Notes: a model not told the origin generated them from the sequence alone. Shown: positions 52,764 to 61,336, counted from the stretch's first letter. The stretch is DNA of 64,000 nucleotides from Butyricicoccus_A sp963601915 (GCA_963601915.1 CAVCGL010000007.1:1-64000); one strand, 5' to 3'. Made by a program: numbers and translations.

Positions 52764-52776
52764 GAAAATCCTCCTT

Positions 52777-52800
52777 AAAGTGTATTGAAAATACCACTTT
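52777..52800 (-). promoter_or_regulatory. Leader hairpin directly upstream of the sdaAB ribosome binding site
   Basis: Minus strand AAAGTGGTATT pairs with AATACACTTT (one bulged G); its base touches the AAGGAGG at 52776-52770. Such a stem could limit ribosome access. No known ligand-binding motif is seen. Confidence 0.55.
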
Positions 52801-52844
52801 TGGTGCATTTTTCAAAGAAATCGCAACAAAATACGTTATTAGAC

Positions 52845-52873
52845 ATTATAGCGTTTGCTGACACAAAAAGCAA
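52845..52873 (-). promoter_or_regulatory. Promoter of sdaAB-sdaAA
   Basis: Minus strand TTGCTT (52873-52868), 17 bp, TATAAT (52850-52845). Confidence 0.78.
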
Positions 52874-52890
52874 TGCATAAAAGATTTGTT

Positions 52891-54021
52891 TTAAAAAATA
52901 TCTCTGTGCTTGACGATGAGCCATGCGCCGATGCAGGATACGAAGGGAACCGTTAAAATAACACCCATGCTGGCGGAAATGCCTTGAATGATTTCAATGG
53001 CCATATCATACAGATTGATGAGCTGCAGATATTCGTAGTCATACGCGTAGAACATGACGATGGTATTGATCGAGCCACCGGCAAATGCGAGAATCAAGGT
53101 ATTCGACATCGTGCCCATCATGTCGCGTCCCACGGTCATGCCGGAGCGGCATAATTGCCGCGCTGTCATGGTTGGGTTTTGTTCGTGCAGCTCTTGCAGC
53201 GTAGAGGAGATGGACATGCTGACGTCCATGACGGCACCGAGTGCAGCGATCAGAATACCGGCAAACAGCAGTTCTCCGACCTGAATACCGGTTTCTTCTT
53301 GAACGTAAATGAGATTTTCAATATCAGACACATTGTAACCGGTGACATGCGTGATTTTGCCAAAAATCCATGCAAGCACACCTGCGGCAAGCACGCCTAA
53401 AATGGTACCGAGGACAGCGGCAGTTGCCTTGGCAGTAAAGCCGCCGACCAGATACATCGTAACCAAGGTAGTCAAAATAACCACAACAATAGCCGCCAGA
53501 ATCGGAGACCAGCCGCGATAAATGGCGGGCAGGAAGAACCAAAGAATACTGATGAAGGTAAACACCAGACTGATGACGGAATACAGTCCGCGTTTTCCAC
53601 CAATGACCACAATAGAGAGCAAAAACAGAGCGACGATTGCATAGAGTGCCGGAGCACGATTATAGCCGTAGACGGAAGTCACAAGTTCTCCGTTGGATTC
53701 GCTGACAATGGCAATGACCTTCATGCCAACGGTGCAGTGTACGCCGTATAGATACGCGGACGAGCTAGTGGCTTCTACGCTTTCGCCTGCATGATTTCCA
53801 CTCAATAGCTTCAGCTGTACGGTTTGGTCTCCAATGTACACATCGCCGGATTGTTCATGGTCTTGGATAATAGAGGTGACCTGTGCTTTGACGAAGCTGC
53901 GTCCGCCGTTTTCCATTAACGGCACGCGATGAACCTGAGAGATGGTGTAAAAGCAAACGGCGACAACCACAGCGAAAATGACGAGCAGCAGCCGCTTGCG
54001 AAATCCTGTTTGTATTTGCAT
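52891..54021 (-). CDS. YibE/F-family membrane protein
   Basis: 376 residues. One N-terminal helix, an extracytoplasmic beta segment of about 90 residues (IIQDHEQSGDVYIGDQTVQLK...), then seven or so helices. AAVLGTILGVLAAGVLAW, GAVMDVSMSISSTLQEL and GRDMMGTMSNTLILAFAGG are YibE/F hallmarks. Transport-like, substrate unknown. It ends 70-odd bases before the sda promoter. Confidence 0.9.
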   Translation of the reverse strand: MQIQTGFRKRLLLVIFAVVVAVCFYTISQVHRVPLMENGGRSFVKAQVTSIIQDHEQSGDVYIGDQTVQLKLLSGNHAGESVEATSSSAYLYGVHCTVGMKVIAIVSESNGELVTSVYGYNRAPALYAIVALFLLSIVVIGGKRGLYSVISLVFTFISILWFFLPAIYRGWSPILAAIVVVILTTLVTMYLVGGFTAKATAAVLGTILGVLAAGVLAWIFGKITHVTGYNVSDIENLIYVQEETGIQVGELLFAGILIAALGAVMDVSMSISSTLQELHEQNPTMTARQLCRSGMTVGRDMMGTMSNTLILAFAGGSINTIVMFYAYDYEYLQLINLYDMAIEIIQGISASMGVILTVPFVSCIGAWLIVKHRDIF

Positions 54022-54039
54022 GATGTTTGTCCTTCCATA

Positions 54040-54070
54040 AAAAGATGCCGGAGAACCAACGTTCTCCGGC
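54040..54070 (-). terminator. Terminator of the phosphoesterase gene
   Basis: Minus strand GCCGGAGAAC pairs with GTTCTCCGGC, followed by ATCTTTTT. It separates the phosphoesterase from the YibE/F gene. Confidence 0.85.
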
Positions 54071-54088
54071 TGTCATTTGTTTGTGTTC

Positions 54089-56215
54089 TTACTTCAAACC
54101 GTTTGTCAGCATCTGTGCGATCTGTGCGCGGGTAGAGGAAGCCTGCGGAGAAAGGGTAACCGTGCTGTCATGCTTGACACCGGCGATCAATCCGCTGCCG
54201 ACTGCCCATTGCATCGCATCCTGTGCCCAAGGAGATACCGAAGCGGCATCCGGATACTGGCTCAGATCTGCCGAAGCAGAGGTATCCTTTCCGATCATCT
54301 TCATATACCGCTGCAAGATGATCGCAGTCTGTTCGCGGGTGACATCACGCTCTGGGGAGAAGGTGTTCTTGCTGGTGCCAAAGACCAGACCATTCTGCGA
54401 AGCCCAAGTCACAGCGTTTTTGTACCATGCGTTGCCGACGTCGTGGAACGAAGAGGTTCCGGTAACTTCCGGCTGACCTGCCATGTTATACAGTACCTGA
54501 ACAAGCATTGCGCGGGACATCGACATGTTTGGAGCAAATGTCGTTGCGTTCAAACCGGCGAACAGCTTGTTTTGGTAGGTATATTCCACTGCGTTGTAGA
54601 ACCAATCACTCTTCTGGACATCTGTAAACGGCAGCGTGCTTTCGTCCGTCTTTTTGATGGTGAAGGAGTCGTCGATTGCCTGACCGTTGTCTGTGCGATA
54701 GGTGTTGATGGTCAGAGAATCGTCTGTCATATTCACGATAGAATAGGTCGGGACATCTTCCTGCCAGCGCTTGGCAATATAGGACTGCATACGCGGAACC
54801 AGATCATAGTATTTACTGCCAGAAGAAGAGTTTGCGGTCATATATAAGATACCGTCCGGATTGACAACGGTGTTGCTGTCGGTTTCCTGCACGGCGTCTT
54901 TATCCATAACAGCCTGCAAATAATCCAGATACGTGCGCTGCGCGTCATCCGTGGCATTCGGCAGAATGTTTTCCGGTGCGACAAAGCGGCTTTCCGGATT
55001 TTCGCCGGCGTCCGAGTCCACTGCCAACATGGATTTGAAATCGCTGCTGGAGTATTCTACCGTCTTTTTGCCGCCTTTCAGAATCTGAGAGCGGGAGTAC
55101 GCATGGTCATGACCGGTCATAACGGCATCAATGTCATATTCCTCAAAATACGGAACCAGCTGATAGCGCAAATTGGTGATTTCCGGCTCGTTGGAATGCT
55201 CTGCGGAGCCATAAATATCCTGATGCAGGGTGACAATGCGCCATTTTGCGTCCGGACAGGCTTTGATTGCCTGTTCGATGAACTGCTTGTGCTCTGCTGT
55301 GTTGGTGTTCTGTGTGTTGAGCATCAGAAACAGCGCGTTGCCGTAGGTAAAGTAATAGTCGCCGCCCACGACACCGTTGGAGCCCAGCTCACTGGCATTG
55401 GCGGTATTGAAGTGATAGGTATAGTTGGCGTTGTCGGCGTCGTGATTGCCGACGGTTGTTGCAACCGGCAGGGAGTCTAAGGCGTCCGGAGAGAGATAGC
55501 CGGTGTATTCGATTTCGCTCTTGGTGGCATCCTGATTTGGTGCCTTTTTCTTCGTTGTCTGAATCTGATCTCCGGCAGACAGGACGAAGCTGGCTGTATT
55601 ATCACGCTTTAACGCCTCATTGAGCGTATTGTTCCAGTTAAAGGAGTCGTTGCAGACAGATGCAGACTGTGCCTCGTAGAATTCCGGCGTGTCCTGTCCC
55701 TTGGCGGAGTTGGAAGAGCCAATCTGCGGGTCGCCAACATAAATGAAGGAAAATCCGTCGCTGCTGTCCTGTACCTCAAATTTTGTCGCTGCCTGATTGC
55801 CGATCTGGTAATAGTATGTGCCCGGCTTGAGGTTGGAGGCGGTTGCCTTGCAGGAATAATATTGCGTTCCCTCGCTGTCCACAACAGCGGACTGACCGGT
55901 AATGGTCTGTTCCTGTACATTCTGCGTCATGGCTGCATCTGTGGCAACGCGGAAAGAGGCGGTCTGTGTCTTGGAGTACCAAGCAAAATTCATTTGGGTG
56001 TCATCGGAGCCAGGGGAAAGAGATACCTGCGTCCAATCGTTTTTCATGGTCTCCCAGCGCTCCTGCCATGCGGCATAGGCACCGTTTGCTGCGGCTGGTG
56101 TTTGGGAGGCATCGGTGTGTCCGTCCGGCGCTGCGGCGGCAAAGGCAGACAGAGAACTGCTCGCTGCCAGCACGCCGGTCAAAACCAGCGCGGCAATTTG
56201 CTTGTTAACCTTCAT
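54089..56215 (-). CDS. Secreted purple-acid-phosphatase-like metallophosphoesterase with three SLH domains
   Basis: 708 residues from ATG 56215. Signal peptide ending AFAAAAPDG; a fibronectin-like N-terminal domain (PAP type, about 60-155); a calcineurin-like catalytic domain with FIYVGDPQIG, SAGDQIQ, TVGNHD, VTLHQDIYG and MTGHDHAYSR, supplying the metal ligands; and three SLH repeats (about 530-708: FTDVQKSDWFYNAVEY..., SFHDVGNAWYKNAV, PDAASVSPWAQDAM). It should sit on the cell wall through SLH and release phosphate from organic esters. SLH repeats in this cell imply secondary cell-wall polymer anchoring. Confidence 0.92.
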   Translation of the reverse strand: MKVNKQIAALVLTGVLAASSSLSAFAAAAPDGHTDASQTPAAANGAYAAWQERWETMKNDWTQVSLSPGSDDTQMNFAWYSKTQTASFRVATDAAMTQNVQEQTITGQSAVVDSEGTQYYSCKATASNLKPGTYYYQIGNQAATKFEVQDSSDGFSFIYVGDPQIGSSNSAKGQDTPEFYEAQSASVCNDSFNWNNTLNEALKRDNTASFVLSAGDQIQTTKKKAPNQDATKSEIEYTGYLSPDALDSLPVATTVGNHDADNANYTYHFNTANASELGSNGVVGGDYYFTYGNALFLMLNTQNTNTAEHKQFIEQAIKACPDAKWRIVTLHQDIYGSAEHSNEPEITNLRYQLVPYFEEYDIDAVMTGHDHAYSRSQILKGGKKTVEYSSSDFKSMLAVDSDAGENPESRFVAPENILPNATDDAQRTYLDYLQAVMDKDAVQETDSNTVVNPDGILYMTANSSSGSKYYDLVPRMQSYIAKRWQEDVPTYSIVNMTDDSLTINTYRTDNGQAIDDSFTIKKTDESTLPFTDVQKSDWFYNAVEYTYQNKLFAGLNATTFAPNMSMSRAMLVQVLYNMAGQPEVTGTSSFHDVGNAWYKNAVTWASQNGLVFGTSKNTFSPERDVTREQTAIILQRYMKMIGKDTSASADLSQYPDAASVSPWAQDAMQWAVGSGLIAGVKHDSTVTLSPQASSTRAQIAQMLTNGLK

Positions 56216-56265
56216 GTTGTTTTCACTCCTGTTCATTTTTTACGATTTTAAACCTGTTCAAGCGG

Positions 56266-56294
56266 AGTATAACACTGAATTTTGACGGTTTCAA
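56266..56294 (-). promoter_or_regulatory. Promoter of the phosphoesterase gene
   Basis: Minus strand TTGAAA (56294-56289), 17 bp, TATACT (56271-56266). Confidence 0.75.
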
Positions 56295-56369
56295 TGCAGT
56301 TTACAAACATTTGAACAACATTGTACAGGGAAAATACGAGAACGCGCGGCATAGAGAACCTTTCTTTAC

Positions 56370-56411
56370 AAAAGAAAAACAGAGCATTCCATGCGGACAT
56401 GGAATGCTCTG
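56370..56411 (-). terminator. Terminator of the second AgcS gene
   Basis: Minus strand CAGAGCATTCCATG pairs with CATGGAATGCTCTG, followed by TTTTTCTTTT. Confidence 0.88.
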
Positions 56412-56436
56412 TCGTGTGCTTATAAGTGTTTGTTGG

Positions 56437-57798
56437 TTAGTTTTCTTTAAAATAATCTCTGACCAGCTTGATGACGACACCGTTCAGACCGAGCAGACCG
56501 ATCAAGTTCGGAATTGCCATCAGACCGTTCAGGGTGTCAGCAATGCTCCATACCAGTGTCAGACTGCTGACAGAGCCGACGAATGCCAGAATAACAAAGA
56601 CGGCGCGATAGCCCTTGGTCAGCTTTTCGGTATAGCTCTTGCCCTTGAATAAGTACTCGATGGATTTCTCGCCATAGTACGACCAGCCGAGAATGGTGGA
56701 AATAGCGAACAGGACGGTTGCCAAAGTAACACCAAAGGTGCCGAGCGGGCCGATGGACTTGCCGAAAGCAGCGATGGTCAGGTCGGCGCCCTGCATGCCG
56801 TTGTTGTACAGACCGGAGGATACAATAACCAGAGAGGTCAGGGTGCAGATGACCAGCGTGTCGAAGAATACCTCGAAGGAACCCCAGAAGCCCTGCTTGA
56901 CCGGGCTGTCGGTGACAGCGGCAGCGTGTGCAATCGGCGCGCTGCCGAGACCAGCCTCGTTCGAGAACACGCCGCGGGCAACGCCGAAGCGAACTGCCAT
57001 CATAACCGTATAACCGGCTGCACCGCCTGCAATAGACTGCGGATGAAAAGCACCTTCAAAAATCGTAGCAAATGCGTGCGGAATTTCCGGTGCGTTGGCG
57101 ATCAGAGCCAAGATAGCGAACAGGGCATAGGCGCAGCCCATAATCGGCACCAGCGTAGAGGTAACCTTTGCGATGCTCTGGATGCCGCCCAGCAGAACAA
57201 CTGCTGCGATCACGACAATGACAGCACCGGTCAGATACGGATTGATGTTTAATGTCGAATTGAGTGCGGTGGAAATCGCGTTGGACTGCGTCATGTTGCC
57301 GATGCCGAACGAAGCAAAGGCGGCGAAGATAGCGAACAGAACAGCCAGCCACTTGAGGTTCAGACCTTTTTCCAAATAGTACATCGGGCCGCCGACGTTT
57401 TCACCGCGCTGATTCTTTTCGCGGAAATGCACAGAAAGAACGACCTCAGAGAACTTGGTCATCATACCAAAGATGGCGCTGACCCACATCCAAAATACGG
57501 AACCTGGACCGCCGAGCGCGATCGCTGTGGCAACACCGGTGATATTGCCTGTACCGACGGTGGATGCCAGCGCAGTCATAACAGCCTGAAACGGCGATAC
57601 ACCAAATTCGTTCTTTTTGTGCGCCTCCGGCGTGTGCAGAATACCCACCGTGTTTTTAAAGATGGTTCCGAAGTGACGGAACTGCATGAAACCGGAGCGG
57701 ATTGTCAGGAAAATACCGGTGCCGACCAGAAGCGCCAGCATGTACGGTCCCCAGACAATGCCGTTGACAAATGAGTTGATTGAAACAATGATTGACAC
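56437..57798 (-). CDS. Sodium:alanine/glycine symporter AgcS, second copy
   Basis: 453 residues, 10-11 membrane helices. STVGTGNITGVATAIALGGPGS (in parts) and FSNEAGLGSAPIAHAAAVT are the AGCS signatures. It differs clearly from the copy at 40418 and lacks the glycine riboswitch, so the two copies likely serve different amino acids or conditions (alanine against glycine). Confidence 0.93.
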   Translation of the reverse strand: MSIIVSINSFVNGIVWGPYMLALLVGTGIFLTIRSGFMQFRHFGTIFKNTVGILHTPEAHKKNEFGVSPFQAVMTALASTVGTGNITGVATAIALGGPGSVFWMWVSAIFGMMTKFSEVVLSVHFREKNQRGENVGGPMYYLEKGLNLKWLAVLFAIFAAFASFGIGNMTQSNAISTALNSTLNINPYLTGAVIVVIAAVVLLGGIQSIAKVTSTLVPIMGCAYALFAILALIANAPEIPHAFATIFEGAFHPQSIAGGAAGYTVMMAVRFGVARGVFSNEAGLGSAPIAHAAAVTDSPVKQGFWGSFEVFFDTLVICTLTSLVIVSSGLYNNGMQGADLTIAAFGKSIGPLGTFGVTLATVLFAISTILGWSYYGEKSIEYLFKGKSYTEKLTKGYRAVFVILAFVGSVSSLTLVWSIADTLNGLMAIPNLIGLLGLNGVVIKLVRDYFKEN

Positions 57799-57852
57799 AA
57801 TGTGCCTCCCCTCACGAATAAAAATGAATTGGAACGCATATAAGCGTTAAGA

Positions 57853-57881
57853 ATTATAACACGATTTGTGAGAGGGGTCAA
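57853..57881 (-). promoter_or_regulatory. Promoter of the second AgcS gene
   Basis: Minus strand TTGACC (57881-57876), 17 bp, TATAAT (57858-57853). Confidence 0.8.
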
Positions 57882-57899
57882 ACAAAATGCATATAATTG

Positions 57900-57928
57900 T
57901 TGCAAGGAAGAAATTTTTTTCGTATAAT
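57900..57928 (+). promoter_or_regulatory. Promoter of the DUF6506 gene
   Basis: TTGCAA (57900-57905), 17 bp, TATAAT (57923-57928). Confidence 0.78.
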
Positions 57929-57960
57929 GAAACTATCAAATGCTATAGGAGGCAAACACG

Positions 57961-58272
57961 ATGAAATTCAATGCAGGATTTATTTACGTTGCACCGAACT
58001 GCGATCCGCAGCAGCAGAACGCAGTGATTCCGGGCGAATCCATTGATCTGTACGTCTATGGCTGCTCTACATACAGTCAGGCAGAGGTTGTGGCAAAGAG
58101 CTTAGTAGAAGAGAAGGGCTGCACTGCCATTGAGCTGTGTGCAGGTTTCGGCAATGAAGGCATTGCACGCATTCAGAAGGTTGTTGGTCCGGACGTTGCC
58201 GTTGGAGCGGTTAAGTTTGATCTCCATCCGGCATTTGGCTTTAAGAGCGGAGATACGGTTTTTAACCAGTAA
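57961..58272 (+). CDS. DUF6506-type small protein
   Basis: 103 residues, cytoplasmic. The pattern FIYVAPNCDP, GCSTYSQAEVVAKSLVEEKGCTAIELCAGFGNEGIARIQ (in parts) and VKFDLHP matches the small DUF6506 family as I recall it; function unknown. RBS AGGAGG. Own promoter and terminator; divergent from AgcS. Confidence 0.78.
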   Translation: MKFNAGFIYVAPNCDPQQQNAVIPGESIDLYVYGCSTYSQAEVVAKSLVEEKGCTAIELCAGFGNEGIARIQKVVGPDVAVGAVKFDLHPAFGFKSGDTVFNQ

Positions 58273-58284
58273 GAAAAGAAATGA

Positions 58285-58333
58285 AACAGCGACTCTCTCA
58301 CCAGTAGGTGCTGGCGGGAGGGTCGCTGTTGTG
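58285..58333. terminator. Terminator between DUF6506 gene and MATE gene
   Basis: AACAGCGAC pairs with GTCGCTGTT, with an inner CTCTC/GGGAG helix; TGTGTTT follows on the plus strand and a weaker run on the minus strand. Confidence 0.75.
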
Positions 58334-58342
58334 TTTAAAATC

Positions 58343-59716
58343 TTATGATGCAATTGCCGGGTCGGCAGGTGCATGTTCTGTCCAGCCGCGTTTCCATCTT
58401 CCGGAGAAATAGTACGTGGAGACGCAGAGTGCCGTCGTTACCCACGTTGCAGGGAAAATGAGCGCGACATCGTATACGGTGTTGAACAGCTGCATGGCGA
58501 TGTACAGGAACAGCAGACGGATGGCAAACATGTTGATGAGTGTGAGGCACATCACAGAAGCTGCCTTGCCTGCGCCGCGGATGGCTCCGGCGAAGATTTC
58601 CACAAATACATAAATAAAGTACAGAGGGAACAAACGAACAACGATCTTGCTGCTCAGCTCAATCACTTCTGGATCGCTGGAGAACAGATGCATCACGATG
58701 CGGGAGGATGCCGTCAGCGATAACGTGATGCAAAGCGTGATAATGATGCCGGTAATCAAGCCGACCTTGGTACCTTTTTCAGCTCGTTTGATCTGTCCGC
58801 AGCCGAGATTTTGTCCGACAAATGTCGTGACGGCTTGACCAACTGCCCACATTGGGAAATAGACCAAGCCTTCGAGCTTGCCGTAGGAGGTGTAGGCTGC
58901 CATGCTCGTGACACCCATGGTATTGATCTGTGACTGTAACAAAACCAAAGACAGAGAGACAACCGTTGTCTGTACACCGACCGGCACACCCACGGAAAAG
59001 ATTCGTTTGAGCGTCTCGGATTCGATGCGAATTTTGCGCAGATGCAGACGGTATTCCTCCGGCAGGTGGCGCAGGCGGCGAATGGTCAAGACCGCTGCAA
59101 CGGTTTGAGATAAAAAGGTAGCCATTGCCGCACCGGCAACACCGAAATCAAAGATGTAAATAAATAAGGTGTTGCCCAAGATGTTGGCGAAACCGCCAAT
59201 GAGCTGATAAATCATCGGACGGCGGGAATCGCCCAGCGCACGCAGAATGCCGGAGCTGAAGTTAAAGCCGACGATGGAAAACATGCTGAGAAAATAAATG
59301 CGTGCATAGGTCACCGCAAGATTCAAAATTTCATCCGGTGTGTTCATAAGGCGCAGAATGGTGGGGGCAAACAGCCAGCCGATGAGCAGCAGGATGGCAG
59401 AGCCAATGACAGCGAGTCCCATGGCTGAATGCAGGATTTTTTTCAGTCGCGGAAAATCCTTTCCGCCGTATGCCTGCGAGACTAGTACGCCGACGCCGAC
59501 ACCCATGCCGGTAAAGAAACCGACGAGACAGTTGATAGGCCACGAACAGGTTCCAACAGCTGCGGACGCATCCTGTCCAAGAAGATTGCCGACAAACATC
59601 AAGTCTACCGTGTTGTACATCTGCTGGATGATGCTGGTGCCCAGCAGCGGCAAGGCGAACAGGAGCAGTGCGCGCGTAATCGAGCCTTGCGTGAGGTCGA
59701 TGGATTTGTTTTTCAT
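58343..59716 (-). CDS. MATE-family efflux transporter
   Basis: 457 residues from ATG 59716 with AAAGGGGGA upstream; a longer frame to 59878 has no start signals and crosses the promoter. Twelve helices in two MATE halves; ALPLLGTSIIQQMYNTVDLMFVG near the N-terminus is typical. Cation-coupled drug or metabolite export, substrate unknown. It diverges from the AraC-type regulator. Confidence 0.92.
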   Translation of the reverse strand: MKNKSIDLTQGSITRALLLFALPLLGTSIIQQMYNTVDLMFVGNLLGQDASAAVGTCSWPINCLVGFFTGMGVGVGVLVSQAYGGKDFPRLKKILHSAMGLAVIGSAILLLIGWLFAPTILRLMNTPDEILNLAVTYARIYFLSMFSIVGFNFSSGILRALGDSRRPMIYQLIGGFANILGNTLFIYIFDFGVAGAAMATFLSQTVAAVLTIRRLRHLPEEYRLHLRKIRIESETLKRIFSVGVPVGVQTTVVSLSLVLLQSQINTMGVTSMAAYTSYGKLEGLVYFPMWAVGQAVTTFVGQNLGCGQIKRAEKGTKVGLITGIIITLCITLSLTASSRIVMHLFSSDPEVIELSSKIVVRLFPLYFIYVFVEIFAGAIRGAGKAASVMCLTLINMFAIRLLFLYIAMQLFNTVYDVALIFPATWVTTALCVSTYYFSGRWKRGWTEHAPADPAIAS

Positions 59717-59794
59717 AGAGAAAATCCCCCTTTCTTTGTGTGTGAAAATAGAAAAATAATTCGTTGACCGCGAGTCATTCAATTCGGTGTAAGT

Positions 59795-59823
59795 ATTGTA
59801 AAATAGATTGTTACAGAAGTCAA
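59795..59823 (-). promoter_or_regulatory. Promoter of the MATE gene
   Basis: Minus strand TTGACT (59823-59818), 17 bp, TACAAT (59800-59795). Confidence 0.78.
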
Positions 59824-59839
59824 GAGTTAACCGCAAGAG

Positions 59840-59868
59840 TTGACGCAAATATCTGATTGCAGTATAAT
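59840..59868 (+). promoter_or_regulatory. Promoter of the AraC-type regulator
   Basis: TTGACG (59840-59845), 17 bp, TATAAT (59863-59868); back to back with the MATE promoter, 16 bp apart. Confidence 0.8.
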
Positions 59869-59903
59869 AATAAAACATTTGCAGGGGAAAAGGATGTTTG
59901 TTT

Positions 59904-60947
59904 ATGCACAGGAAGATTCACATTTTGGAAGCTGTTGACCAGCCGCGGGCGGACGTTTGGGATGCGCTGTCTGCGGATACGACGGTTTGTACCGTGCGCT
60001 CAGGAGAAGAGGCCTATCAACGAATTCAAAAGGAACACTTTGATTTGGTGCTTGTCAATTTGATGCTCAATGGACTGGATGGTCTGGAACTTCTGCGCCG
60101 CATCAAGCGAGAAAATTTGTGCGACGTTGTCGTGTTGACCAGCGATTTTCCGGATTTTCAGTATGCGCAGCAGGGAATCTTATATGGTGCATTCGATTAT
60201 TTGCTTCGTCCCTTGACCGTCGAGATGCTGCAAAAGCTGCTTGTCCGCGTCAGGAAAAAGCTGTGGGGAGAACAGGCGGCGCAGCAGCAAGCCTGTGACA
60301 CCCTTGTGCAGCACATGGGAACCGAGCAACTGTCCGCTTGCTTTGACGCGCTCGTGCAGGAGTATACCCAGCAAATGCCGGATGCGGTACAGACAGACAT
60401 TTTTATCCAGCATCTATATGAGAGCACGGTGGAAAAGACCTTTGAGACCTGGACGTGGCTGGCTTTGTTTGAACAGAAAGAGGAATATTTGTCGATTGAC
60501 TGGCTGTCCGGCGGCAAGCATATGGTTTGGGATTTTTGCCGCAGAAGATTATGTGCACTGAGTGCCGCGATTGCCACGCTGTATCCTCGGACGGAAAATG
60601 AAAAGCTGCGCAGAATCTTGCAGTATTTGCTCCAGCATATTGATGACGGCTGTTTGCAGAAGGATGTTGCCGCTGCACATTATATTAGCAATCCTTCGCT
60701 CAGTGAATTGTTTCGCAGTCAGTTGGGCATGACATACCATGCTTATACCTCAGAGCTGAAGATGAAGCGAGCACAATATCTGCTCCGGTATTCTTCTAAA
60801 AAAATCTATGAGATCAGCGCGTTGCTTGGCTATAAAGACGTCAATTATTTCTCCAGAAAGTTTCGGGAAAAGATGGGTGTACCACTTTCTCAGTACCGGC
60901 AGCAGAGCCGTGCGGAAGAAAATACCTCTCTGGACTATCAAATTTAA
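59904..60947 (+). CDS. Response-regulator-like AraC transcription factor with a degenerate receiver
   Basis: 347 residues from ATG 59904. Residues 1-115 have a receiver fold, but the phospho-acceptor Asp is Asn (DLVLVNLMLNGLDGLELL, about residue 52), the acidic pair after strand 1 is lost (ILEAVDQ) and the conserved Lys is Arg (FDYLLRPL). A middle helical region of about 120 residues follows, then an AraC HTH pair (about 250-340: DVAAAHYISNPSLSELFRSQ, KIYEISALLGYKDVNYFSRKF). No histidine kinase is adjacent. It probably acts without phosphorylation. Targets could be MATE or the sulfate operon; unknown. Confidence 0.9.
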   Translation: MHRKIHILEAVDQPRADVWDALSADTTVCTVRSGEEAYQRIQKEHFDLVLVNLMLNGLDGLELLRRIKRENLCDVVVLTSDFPDFQYAQQGILYGAFDYLLRPLTVEMLQKLLVRVRKKLWGEQAAQQQACDTLVQHMGTEQLSACFDALVQEYTQQMPDAVQTDIFIQHLYESTVEKTFETWTWLALFEQKEEYLSIDWLSGGKHMVWDFCRRRLCALSAAIATLYPRTENEKLRRILQYLLQHIDDGCLQKDVAAAHYISNPSLSELFRSQLGMTYHAYTSELKMKRAQYLLRYSSKKIYEISALLGYKDVNYFSRKFREKMGVPLSQYRQQSRAEENTSLDYQI

Positions 60948-60952
60948 TTGCG

Positions 60953-60986
60953 TATCCTCTGTCATATGACAGGGGATATTTTTTTG
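60953..60986 (+). terminator. Terminator after the AraC-type regulator
   Basis: TATCCTCTGTCA pairs with TGACAGGGGATA, followed by seven T. It isolates the regulator from the sulfate operon. Confidence 0.88.
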
Positions 60987-61127
60987 GAGAAAACGATTTC
61001 TCACTGGAAATGTGAGGAAATATCACAAAAATACGTACAAAAAAATAACAAAACCGCTGTTTTTTCGAGAAAAATTTTCTGATTGCTGGAAAAATCCATG
61101 ATTTTTTTCGGAATTGGAAAAAAAGAC

Positions 61128-61156
61128 TTGCACTGTACACAAAGAGTGGCTATAAT
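61128..61156 (+). promoter_or_regulatory. Promoter of the sulfate transporter operon
   Basis: TTGCAC (61128-61133), 17 bp, TATAAT (61151-61156). The expected start near 61163 leaves a leader of about 175 bases before sbp. Confidence 0.88.
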
Positions 61157-61173
61157 AACAACCATGCAAAACA

Positions 61174-61204
61174 TATATATCCCATTAGACAAATAGGATA
61201 TATA
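61174..61204 (+). promoter_or_regulatory. 5' leader hairpin upstream of the leader peptide
   Basis: TATATATCC (61174-61182) pairs perfectly with GGATATATA (61196-61204) around a 13-base loop, ending just before the AGGAGG of the leader peptide. It could protect the mRNA 5' end or adjust ribosome loading. Confidence 0.55.
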
Positions 61205-61225
61205 GAATATAGGAGGCGATAGATC

Positions 61226-61285
61226 ATGATATGGATCGATTCACACCGCTGCAAGAGCTTGTACAAACGAATGTGTTGCTGTTGA
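61226..61285 (+). CDS. Cysteine-codon leader peptide of the sulfate operon
   Basis: A 19-codon ORF, MIWIDSHRCKSLYKRMCCC, ending in Cys-Cys-Cys and UGA, with a fourth Cys at position 9. AGGAGG (61211-61216) lies at ideal distance from its ATG. It stands alone between the operon promoter and sbp. Its last codons (61261-61282) form the 5' arm of a hairpin whose base abuts the sbp ribosome binding site. Cys codons grouped before the stop, ahead of a sulfur-uptake operon, indicate a sensor of charged tRNA-Cys. Analogous cysteine-rich uORFs are known from mycobacterial sulfur genes; mechanism here is inferred. Confidence 0.82.
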   Translation: MIWIDSHRCKSLYKRMCCC

Positions 61286-61322
61286 CAGCGAAAAGAAAAG
61301 ACAACACACATTCGATTGATAC
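61261..61322 (+). promoter_or_regulatory. Attenuator hairpin coupling leader peptide to sbp translation
   Basis: CGAATGTGT (61268-61276) pairs with ACACATTCG (61306-61314); the helix extends outward with GTA/TAC and CAA/TTG (61261-61266 with 61316-61322, one mismatch, one bulge), about 15 pairs. Its base touches AAAGGAGA (61323-61330), the sbp ribosome binding site. No T run follows, so the control is likely translational. Confidence 0.75.
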
Positions 61323-61336
61323 AAAGGAGAAGAACA

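Noticed and set aside
59761..59845. Direct repeats GTTGACCGCGAGT and GTTAACCGCAAGAGTTGACG as regulator sites between MATE and AraC genes
   Set aside because: Partly made of the -35 hexamers themselves and not regular in spacing; too weak to call.
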